DNA from: Phaseolus vulgaris
Lineage: Eukaryota > Streptophyta > Magnoliopsida > Fabales > Fabaceae
DNA: 64,000 nt
Direction: 5' to 3'
Assembly (NCBI RefSeq): GCF_000499845.2
Contig: NC_023753.2
Span: forward strand, 186,001-250,000
The position numbers and the translations under genes were made by a program. Under the pieces are notes generated by a model. The model worked only from the letters and a program-made list of their open reading frames with translations. It was not told the origin of the DNA and did not search any database. Of the stretch, positions 53,952 to 64,000 are shown one piece after another. Positions within the stretch are counted from its first letter, which is position 1, and each line of letters starts with the position of its first letter.

Positions 53952-54490
53952 TTACGCTTTACTCCTTAGGTATTTGGGTCTGAAATTTTTTCCAGACATT
54001 CGTCATTGTGTCTATAGAGTTTTCGCTGAGATTTGAGCCCCAGACTCGTCCCACAAGATTCGCAATAAATTTTTTATTCATCACTGCCCGGGTTGAAAGG
54101 AAGGTTCGTTTGTGTGTGAAACTGTTTGATTTTTTTCCTGGGTGAATACTCATCCGTTTGACCTGAAATCTGTCGCGTTTTTGTCCCAAATTCAGTGGAG
54201 ATTCTTACGCGGAATTTCAGGAAAAAACCATTTCGGGAGAATTTTCAGAAATTTTGTGCAAACCAAGGCTATCCTCTAGCAAAACTTGTGAAATTTCACC
54301 GTACTTTCTCCAATTTTTTTCCGGGTCCGTATTGCGCTGAAAAAATTCAGACGTGTACTTTCATATGTTGTTTGCACCCAGGTAAGGAGGCAGGTTCATA
54401 AAAAAATCAAAGAAAAAAGATACGGGGAAGAAAAGTCATGACGTTTTGTTTTCGGAAAACCGGTTTTGTTCACTCTCGGTCTGGGACTTA
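53952..54490 (-). repeat. Divergent edge monomer of the satellite array
   Basis: This first copy reads 'attacgctttactcctta' where others read 'actgcgccttactccttg'. It also has 'agttttcgctgag', 'gcaataaattttttattc' and 'aaaattcagacgtgtac' as private variants. Private changes concentrated in the terminal copy are expected where homogenisation by unequal exchange fades, so this is the true array boundary rather than an assembly break. Confidence 0.8.
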
Positions 54491-57400
54491 CTGCGCCTTA
54501 CTCCTTGGTTATTTTGGTCTGAAATTTTTTCCAGACATTCGTCATTGTGTCTATTGAGTTTTGGTTGAGATTTGAGCCCCAGACTCGTCCCACAAGATTC
54601 GAAATAAATTTTTTATTCATCACTGCCCGGGCTGAAAGGAAAGTTCTTTTGTGTGTGAAACTGTTTGATTTTTTTCCTGGGTGAATACTCATCCGTTTGA
54701 CCTGAAATCTGTCGCGTTTTGTCCCAAATTCAGTGGAGATTCTTACGCGGAATTTCAGGAAAAAACTATTTCGGGAGAATTTTTCAGAAAATTTTGTGCA
54801 AACCAAGGCTAACCTCTAGCAAAACTTATGAAATTTCGCCATACTTTCTGCAATTTTTTTCCAGGTCCGTATTGCGTTGAAAAAATTCACACAAGTACTT
54901 TCATATGTTGTTTGAACCCAGGTAAGGAGGTACGTCCATAAACAAATCACACAAACAAGATACGGGGAAGAAAAGTCATGACGTTTTGTTTTCGGAAAAC
55001 CGGTTTTGTTCATTCTCGGTCTGGGACTTACTGCGCCTTACTCCTTGGTTATTTTGGTCTGAAATTTTTTCCAAACATTTGTCATTGTGTCTATTGAGTT
55101 TTGGCTGAGATTTGAGCCCCAGACTCGTCCCACAAGACTCGAAATAAATTTTTTATTCATCACTGCCCGGGCTGAAAGGAAGATTCGTTTGTGTGTGAAA
55201 CTGTTTGATTTTTTTCCTGGGTGAATACTCATCTGTTTGACCTGAAATCTGTCGCGTTTTGTCCTAAATTCAGTGGAGATTCTTACGCGGAATTTCAGGA
55301 AAAAACCATTTCGGGAGAATTTTTCAGAAATTTTGTGCAAACCAAGGCTAACCTTTAGCAAAACTTGTGAAATTTCGCCCTACTTTCTGCAATTTTTTTC
55401 CGGGTCCGTATTGCGCTGAAAAAATTCACACAAGTACTTTCATATGTTGTTTGAACCCAGGTAAGGAGGTACGTCCATAAACAAATCACAGAAAGAAGAT
55501 ACGGGGAAGAAAAGTCAAGACGTTTTGTTTTCGGAAAACCGGTTTTGTTCATTCTCGGTCTGGGACTTACTGCGCCTTACTCCTTGGTTATTTTGGTTTG
55601 AAATTTTTTCCAGGTATTCGTCATTGTGTCTATTGAGTTTTGGCTGAGATTTGACCCCCAGACTCGTCCCACAAGATTCGAAATAAATTTTTTATTCATC
55701 ACTGCCCGGGCTGAAAGGAAGGTTCGTTTGTGTGTGAAACTGTTTGATTTTTTTCTTGGGTGAATACTCATCCGTTTGACCTGAAATCTGTCGCGTTTTG
55801 TCCCAAATTCAGTGGAGATTCTTACGCGGAATTTCAGGAAAAAACCATTTCGGGAGAATTTTTCAGAAATTTTGTGCAAATCAAGGCTATCATCAAGAAA
55901 AACTTGAGAAATTTCGCCCTACTTTCTGCAATTATTTTTCCGGATCCGTATTGCGCTGAAAAAATTCACACAAGTACTTTCATATGTTGTTTGAACCCAG
56001 GTAAGGAGGTACGTCCATAAACAAATCACAGAAAGAAGATACGGGGAAGAAAATTCATGACGTTTTGTTTTCGGAAAACCGGTTTTGTTCATTCTCGGTC
56101 TGGGACTTACTGCGCCTTACTCCTTGGTTATTTTGGTCTGAAATTTTTTCCAAACATTCGTCATTGTGTCTATTGAGTTTTGGTTGAGATTTGACCCCAG
56201 ACTCGTCCCAGAAGATACGAAATAAATTTTTTATTCATCACTGCCCGGGCTGAAAGGAAGGTTCGTTTGTGTGTGAAACTGTTTGATTTTTTTCCTGGGT
56301 GAATACTCATCCGTTTGACCCGAAATCTGTCGCGTTTTGTCCCAAATTAAGTGGAGATTCTTACGCGGAATTTCAGGAAAAAACCATTTCGGAAGAATTT
56401 TTCAGAAATTTTGTGCAAACCAAGGCTAACCTCTAGCAAAACTTGTGAAATTTCGCCCTACTTACTGCAATTTTTTTCCGGATCCGTATTGCGCTGAAAA
56501 AATTCACACAAGTACTTTCATATGTTGTTTGAACCCAGGTAAGGAGGTACGTCCATAAGCAAATCACAGAAAGAAGATACGGGGAAGAAAATTCATGACG
56601 TTTTTTTTTCGAAAAACTGGTTTTCTTCATTCTCGGTCTGGGACTTACTGCGCCTTACTCCTTGGTTATTTTGGTCTGAAATTTTTTCCAGACATTCGAT
56701 ATTGTGTCTATAGGGTTTTGGCTGAGATTTGAGCCCCAGACTCGTCCCACAAGATTCGAAATAAATTTTTTATTCATCACTGCCCGGGCTGAAAGGAAGG
56801 TTCGTTTGTGTGTGAAACTGTTTGATTTTTTTCCTGGGTGAATACTCATCTGTTTGACCTGAAATCTGTCGCGTTTTGTCCCAAATTCAGTGGAGATTCT
56901 TACGCGGAATTTCAGGAAAAAACAATTTCGGGAGAATTTTTCAGAAATTTTGTGCAAACCAAGGCTAACCTCTAGCAAAACTTGTGAAATTTCGCCCTAC
57001 TTTCTGCAATTTTTTTCCGGATCCGTATTGCGCTGAAAAAATTCACACAAGTACTTTCATATGTTGTTTGAACCCAGGTAAGGAGGTACGTCCATAAACA
57101 AATCACAGAAAGAAGATACGGGGAAGAAAAGTCATGACGTTTTGTTTTTGGAAAACCGGTTTTGTTCATTCTCGGTCTGGGACTTACTGCGCCTTACTCC
57201 TTGGTTATTTTGGTCTGAAATTTTATTCCAGACATTCGTCATTGTGTCTATTGGGTTTTGGCTGAGATTTGAGCCCCAGACCCGTCCCACAAGATTCGAA
57301 ATAAATTTTTTATTCATCACTGCCCGGGCTGAAAGGAAGGTTCGTTTGTGTGTGAAACTGTTTGATTTCTTTCCTGGGTAAATACTCATCCGTTTGACCT

Positions 57401-60400
57401 GTAATATGTCGCGTTTTGTCCCAAATTCAGTGGAGATTCTTACGCGGAATTTCAGGAAAAAACCATTTCAGGAGAATTTTTCAGAAATTTTGTGCAAACC
57501 AAGGCTAACCTCTAGCAAAACTTGTGAAATTTCGCTCTACTTTCTGCAATTTTTTTCCGGATCCGTATTGCGCTGAAAAAATTCACACAAGTACTTTCAT
57601 ATGTTGTTTGAACCCAGGTAAGGAGGTACGTCCATAAACAAATCACAGAAAGAAGATACGGGGAAGAAAAGTCATTACGTTTTGTTTTCAGAAAACCGGT
57701 TTTGTTCATTCTCGGTCTGGGACTTACTGCGCCTTACTCCTTGGTTATTTTGGTCTGAAATTTTTTCCAGACATTCGTCATTGTGTCTATTGGGTTTTGG
57801 CTGAGATTTGAGCCCCAGACCCGTCCCACAAGAATCGAAATAAATTTTTTATTCATCACTGCCCGGGCTGAAAGGAAGGTTCGTTTGTGTGTGAAACTGT
57901 TTGATTTTTTTCCTGAGTGAATACTCATCTGTTTGACCTGAAATCTGTCGCGTTTTGTCCCAAATTCAGTGGAGATTCTTACGCGGAATTTCAGGAAAAA
58001 ACCATTTCGGGAGAATTTTTCAGAAATTTTGTGCAAACCAAGGCTAATAACCTCTAGCAAAACTTGTGAAATTTCGCCCTACTTTCTGCAATTTTTTTCC
58101 GGATCCGTATTGCGCTGAAAAAATTCACACAAGTACTTTCATATGTTGTTTGAACCCAGGTAAGGAGGTACGTCCATAAACAAATCACAGAAAGAAGATA
58201 CGGGGAAGAAAATTCATGACGTTTTGTTTTCGGAAAACTGGTTTTGTTCATTCTCGGTCTGGGACTTACTGCGCCTTACTCCTTGGTTATTTTGGTCTGA
58301 AATTTTTTCCAGACATTCGTCATTGTGTATATTGAGTTTTGGATGAGATTTGAGCCCCAGACTCGTCCCAGAAGATTCGAAATAAATTTTTTATTCATCA
58401 CTGCCCGGGCTGAAAGGAAGGTTCGTTTGTGCGTGAAACTGTTTGATTTTTTTCCTGAGTGAATACTCATCTGTTTGACCTGAAATCTGTCGCGTTTTGT
58501 CCCAAATTCAGTGGAGATTCTTACGCGGAATTTCAGGAAAAAACCATTTCGGGAGAATTTTTCAGAAATTTTGTGCAAACCAAGGTTAACCTCTAGGAAA
58601 ACTTGTGAAATTTCGCCCTACTTTCTGCATGTTTTTTTCCGGGTCGGTATTGCACTGAAAAAATTCACACAAGTACTTTCATATGTTGTTTGAACCAAGG
58701 TAAGGAGGTACGTCCATAAACAAATCACAGAAAGAAGATACGGGGAAGAAAAGTCATGACGTTTTGTTTTCAGAAAACCGATTTTGTTAATTCTCGGTCT
58801 GGGACTTACTGCACCTTACTCCTTGGTTATTTTGGTCTGAAATTTTTTTCCAGACATTCGTCATTGTGTCTATTGGGTTTAGGCTGAGATTTGAGCCCTG
58901 GACTCGTCCCATAAGATTCGAAATAAATTTTTTATTCATCACTGCCCGGGCTGAAAGGAAGGTTCGTTTGTGTGTGAAACTGTTTGATTTTTTTCCTGGG
59001 TGAATAGTCATCCGTTTGACCTGAAATCTGTCGCGTTTTGTCCCAAATTCAGTGGAGATTCTTACGCGGAATTTCAGGAAAAAACCATTTCGGGAGAATT
59101 TTTCAGAAATTTTGTGCAAACCAAGGCTAACCTCTAGCAAAACTTGTGAAATTTCGCCCTACTTTCTGCAAGTTTTTTTCCGGGTCCGTATTGCGCTGAA
59201 AAAATTCACACAAGTACTTTCATATGTTATTTGAACTCAGGTAAGGAGGTACGTCAATAAAAAAATTACAGAAAGAAGATACGGGGAAGAAAATTCATGA
59301 CGTTTTGTTTTCGGAAAACCGATTTTGTTCATTCTCGGTCTGGGACTTACTGCGCCTTACTCCTTGGTTATTTTGGTCTGAAATTTTGTCCAGACATTCG
59401 TCATTGTGTCTATTGAGTTTTGGCTGAGTTTTGAGCCCCAGACTCGTCGCACAAGGTTCGAAATAAATTTTTTATTCATCACTGCCCGGGTTGAAAGGAT
59501 GGTTCGTTACTGTGTGAAACTGTTTGATTTTTTTCCTGGGTGAATACTCATCTGTTTGACCTGAAATATGTCGCGTTTTGTCCCAAATTCAGAGGAGATT
59601 CTTACGCAGAAATTCATGAAAAAACCATTTGGGGAGAATTTTTCAGAAATTTTGTGCAAACCAAGGCTATCCTCTAGCAAAACTTGTGAAATTTCGCCCT
59701 ACTTTCTGCAATTTTTTTCGGGATCCGTATTGCGTTGAAAAAAATTCACACAAGTACTTTCATATGTTGTTTGAACCCAGGTAAGGAGGTACGTCCATAA
59801 ACAAGTCACAGAAAGAAGATACGGGGAAGAAAATTCATGACGTTTTGTTTTCGGAAAACCGGTTTTGTTCATTCTCGGTCTGGGACTTACTGCGCCTTAC
59901 TCCTTGGTTATTGTGGTCTGAAATTTTTTCCAGACATTCGTCATTGTGTCTATTGGGTTTTGGCTGAGATTTGAGCCCCAGACTCGTCCCACAAGATTCG
60001 AAATAAATTTTTTATTCATCACTGCCCGGGCTGAAAGGAAGGTTCGTTTGTGTGTGAAACTGTTTGAATTTTTTCCAGGGTGAAAACTCATCCGTTTGAC
60101 CTGAAATCTGTCGCGTTTTGTCCCAAATTCAGTGGAGATTCTTACGTGGAATTTCAGGAAAAAACTATTTGGGGAGAATTTTTCAGAAATTTTGTGCAAA
60201 CCAAGGCTATCCTCTAACAAAAGTTTTGAAATTTCACCCTACTGTCTGCAATTTTTTTCCGGGTCCGTATTGCGCTGAAAAAATTCACACAAGTACTTTC
60301 ATATGTTGTTTGAACCCAGGTAAGGAGGTACGTCCATAAACAAATCACACAAACAAGATACGGGGAAGAAAAGTCAAGACGTTTTGTTTTCGGAAAACCG

Positions 60401-63400
60401 GTTTTGTTCATTCTCGATAAAGGACTTAGTGCGCCTTACTCCTTGGTTATTTTGGTTTGAAATTTTTTCCATGTATTTGTCATGGTGTCTATTGAGTTTT
60501 GGCTGAGATTTGACCCCAGACTCGTCCCACAGGATTCGAAATAAATTTTTTATTCATCACTTCCCGGGTTGAAAGGAAGGTTCGTTTGTGTGTGAAACTG
60601 TTTGATTTTTTTCCTGGGTGAATACTCATCTGTTTAACCTGAAATATGTCGCGTTTTGTCCCAAATTCAGTGGAGATTCTTACGCGGAATTTCAGGAAAA
60701 AACCATTTCGGAAGAATTTTTCAGAAATTTTGTGCAAACCAAGGCTAACCTCTAGCAAAACTTGTGAAATTTCGCCCTACTTTCTGCAATTTTTTTCCTG
60801 ATCCGTATTGCGCTGAAAAAATTCACACAAGTACTTTCATATGTTGTTTGAACCCAGGTAAGGAGGTACGTCCATAAACAAATCACAGAAAGAAGATACG
60901 GGGAAGAAAATACATGACGGTTTGTTTTCGGAAAACCGGTTTTGTTCATTCTCGGTCTGGGATTTACTGCGCCTTACTCCTTGGTTATTTTGGTTTGAAA
61001 TTTTTTCCAGACATTCGTCATTGTGTGTATTGACTTTTGGATGAGATTTGAGCCCCAGACTCGTCCCACAAGATCCGAAATAAATTTTTTATTCATTACT
61101 GTCCGGGCTGAAAGGAAGGTTCGTTTGTGTGTGAAACTGTTTGATTTCTTTCCTGGGTGAATAGTCATCCGTTTGACCTGAAATCTGTCGCGTTTTGTCC
61201 CAAATTCAGTGGAGATTCTTACGCGGAATTTCAAGAAAAACCCATTTCGGGAGAAATTTTCAGAAATTTTGTGCAAACCAAAGCTATCCTCTAGCAAAAC
61301 TTGTGAAATTTCGCCCTACTTTCTGCAAGTTTTTTTCCTGGTCCGTATTGCGCTGAAAAAATTCACACAAGTACTTTCATATGTTGTTCGAACCCATGTA
61401 AGGAGGTACGTCCATAATCAAATCACAGAAAGAAGATACGGGGAAGAAAAGTCATGACGTTTTGTTTTCGGAAAACCGGTTTTGTTCATTCTCGGTCTGG
61501 GACTTACTGCGCCTTACTCCTTGGTTATTGTGGTCTGAAATTTTTTCCAGACATTCGTCATTGTGTCTATTGGGTTTTGGCTGAGATTTGAGCCCCAGAC
61601 TCGTCCCACAAGATTCGAAATAAATTTTTTATTCATCACTGCCCGGGCTGAAAGGAAGGTTCGTTTGTGTGTGAAACTGTTTGATTTTTTTCCTGGGTGA
61701 AAACTCATCCGTTTGACCTGAAATCTGTCGCGTTTTGTCCCAAATTCAGTGGAGATTCTTACGCGGAATTTCAGGAAAAAACCATTTCGGAAGAATTTTT
61801 CAGAAATTTTGTGCAAACCAAGGCTAACCTCTAGCAAAACTTGTGAAATTTCGCCCTACTTTCTGCAATTTTTTTCCTGATCCGTATTGCGCTGAAAAAA
61901 TTCACACAAGTACTTTCATATGTTGTTTGAACCCAGGTAAGGAGGTACGTCCATAAGCAAATCACAGAAAGAAGATACGGGGAAGAAAATTCATGACGGT
62001 TTGTTTTCGGAAAACCGGTTTTGTTCATTCTCGGTCTGGGATTTACTGCGCCTTACTCCTTGGTTATTTTGGTCTGAAATTTTTTCCAGACATTCTTCAT
62101 TGTGTGTATTGACTTTTGGATGAGATTTGACCCCCAGACTCGTCCCACAAGACGAAATAAATTTTTTATTCATCAATGCCCGGGCTGAAAGGAAGGTTCG
62201 TTTGTGTGTGAAACTGTTTGATTTTTTTCCTGGGTGAATACTCATCCGTTTGACCTGAAATCTGTCGCGTTTTGTCCCAAATTCAGTGGAGATTCGTACG
62301 CGGAATCTCAGGAAAAAACCATTTCGGGAGAATTTTTCAGAAATTTTGTGCAAACCAAGGCTAACCTCTAGCAAAACTTGTGAAATTTCGCCCTACTTTC
62401 TGCAATTTTTTTCCGGGTCCGTATTGCGCTGAAAAAATTCACACAAGCACTTTCATATGTTGTTCGAACCCAGGTAAGGAGGTATGTCCATAAACAAATC
62501 ACAGAAAGAAGATAGGGGGAAGAAAAGTCCTGACGTTTTGTTTTCGGAAAACCGATTTTGTTCATTCTCGGTCTGGGACTTACTGCGCCTTACTCCTTGG
62601 TTATTTTGGTCTGAAATTTTTTCCAGACCTTCGTCATTGTGTCTATTGAGTTTTGGCTGAGATTTGAGCCGCAGACTCGTCCCACAAGATTCGAAATAAA
62701 TTTTTTATTCATCACTGTCTTGGCTGAAAGGAAGGTTCGTTTGTGTGTGAAACTGTTTGATTTTTTTCGTGGGTAAATACTCATCCGTTTGACTTGAAAT
62801 CTGTCAGTTTTGTCCTAAATTCAGTGGAGATTCTTACGCGGAATTTCAGGAAAAAACCATTTCAGGAGAATTTTTCAGAAATTTTGTGCAAACCAAGGTT
62901 AACCTCTAGCAAACCTAGTGAAATTTCGCCCTACTTTCTGCAATTGTTTTCCGGGTCCGTATTGCCCTGAAAAAATTCACACAAGTACTTTCATATGTTG
63001 TTTGAACCCAGGTAAGGAGGTACGTCCATAAACAAATCACAGAAAGAAGATAAGGCTAAGAAAAGTCATGACGTTTTGTTTTCGAAAAACCGGTTTTGTT
63101 CATTCTCGGTCTGGGACTTACTGCGCCTTACTCCTTGGTTATTTTGGTCTGAAATTTTTTCCAGACATTCGTCATTGTGTCTATTGAGTTCTGGCTGAGA
63201 TTTGAGCCACAGACTCGTCCCACAAGATTCGAAATAAATTTTTTATTCATCACTGCCCGGGCTGAAAGGAAGGTTCGTTTGTGTGTGAAACTGTTTGATT
63301 TTTTTCTTGGGTGAATACTCATCTGTTTGACCTCAAATCTGTCGCGTTTTGTCCCAAATTCAGTGGAGATTCTTACGCGGAATTTCAGGAAAAAACCATT

Positions 63401-64000
63401 TCGGGAGAATTTTTCAGAAATTTTGTGCAAACCAAGGCTAACCTCTAGCAAAACTTGTGAAATTTCGCCCTACTTTCTGCAATTTTTTTTCAGGGTCCGT
63501 ATTGCGCTGAAAAAATTCACACAAGTACTTTCATATGTTGTTTGAACCCAGGTAAGGAGGTACGTCCATAAACAAATCACAGAAAGAAGATAGGGGGAAG
63601 AAAAGTCCTGACGTTTTGTTTTTGGAAAACCGATTTTGTTCATTCTCGGTCTGGGACTTACTGCGCCTTACTCCTTGGTTATTTTGGTCTGAAATTTTTT
63701 CCAGACATTCATCATTGTGTCTATTGAGTTTTGGCTGAGATTTGACCCCCAGACTCGTCCCACAAGATTCGAAATAAATTTTTTTTTCATCACTGCCCGG
63801 GCTGAAAGGAAGGTTCGTTTGTGTGTGAAACTGTTTGATTTTTTTCTTGGGTGAATACTCATCCGTTTGACCTGAAATTTGTCGCGTTTTGTCCCAAATT
63901 CAGTGGAGATTCTTACGCGGAATTTCAGGAAAAAACCATTTCGGGAGAATTTTTCAGAAATTTTGTGCAAACCAAGGCTAACCTCTAGCAAAACTTGTGA
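53952..64000 (-). repeat. Head-to-tail satellite array, monomer about 540 bp
   Basis: Monomers begin at a 'ctgcgccttactcc' landmark at 53953 (diverged), 54491, 55031, 55570, 56110, 56648, 57187, 57727, 58269, 58809, 59350, 59890, 60429, 60967, 61507, 62046, 62583, 63121 and 63661. This gives 18 complete copies and one cut by the window end. Periods range from 537 to 542. Copies differ at a few percent of positions plus small indels. Almost every copy keeps a CCCGGG hexamer (for example 54626-54631) and most keep AAAACCGGTTTT (for example 54456-54467). No transposase, LTR or gene is present. On the minus strand a 65-codon ATG frame and a longer TTG-initiated frame stay open in many copies, which I take as chance preserved by recent amplification. 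Monomer length and position beside genes recall the khipu subtelomeric satellite of Phaseolus (about 528 bp); identity is unverified. The array runs past the window. The strand given is arbitrary. Confidence 0.95.

Noticed and set aside
54498..63991. Recurring minus-strand open frames of about 100-107 and 65 codons in the satellite monomers
   Set aside because: The longer frame begins with TTG, not ATG, in the copies checked. Several copies carry indels that break or fuse the frames. Persistence is explained by low divergence among recently amplified monomers. No protein family resemblance was seen.
53952..64000. CRISPR-like or rDNA spacer array
   Set aside because: The repeat is a contiguous 540-bp tandem with no unique spacers, and no rRNA-like sequence is present. 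It is a eukaryotic satellite.

Overview
The window is plant nuclear DNA, almost certainly from a eudicot and most likely a legume of the bean/cowpea/soybean group. All ten genes I can build are split by GT-AG introns (except the intronless RAV gene) and encode plant families. The intergenic DNA is very AT-rich, and dispersed AT-rich repeats of a style familiar from legume genomes recur in introns and spacers. No bacterial operon, organellar, tRNA, rRNA or CRISPR feature was seen. The species cannot be fixed from the sequence alone.

Layout. Ten genes lie in the first 53.4 kb. In order they are: an NPF7-type NRT1/PTR transporter (minus, 2425-5561); an AP2-B3 RAV transcription factor (plus, 8753-9715); the SMC5/6 kleisin NSE4 (plus, 11155-13180); a CYP76A-like P450 (minus, 13610-15279); a small alpha/beta hydrolase (plus, 19155-20769); an EMSY-like ENT/Agenet chromatin reader (minus, 21112-25309); the protein AMPylase SelO (plus, 27371-31625); an RGG-box RNA-binding protein of the HABP4/SERBP1 type (plus, 33693-36734); a TGA2/6-clade bZIP factor (plus, 42136-48523); and an INT1-type inositol/H+ symporter (plus, 49890-53447). 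Every gene model was assembled exon by exon; the splice phases close and each protein has the length expected of its family. The genes are ordinary single-copy housekeeping or regulatory genes and do not form a functional cluster.

From about 53952 to the end of the window the sequence changes abruptly into a head-to-tail satellite array with a monomer of 537-542 bp: 18 complete copies plus one cut by the window edge. The first copy is the most divergent, as expected at an array edge. Shared variants between non-adjacent copies show block duplications of 2-3 monomers and local homogenisation. A gene-rich arm running straight into a satellite of this length recalls the subtelomeric khipu satellite of common bean (about 528 bp), but I cannot compare the sequences, so this is only a hypothesis.

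The points most worth a second look are: the satellite array with its mosaic structure; a roughly 250-bp foldback element carrying an inner tandem repeat in the last TGA intron; a TGA gene that appears able to make long and short proteins from two starts; S-phase-type promoter sites in front of NSE4; and at least two families of dispersed AT-rich repeats copied across introns and spacers.
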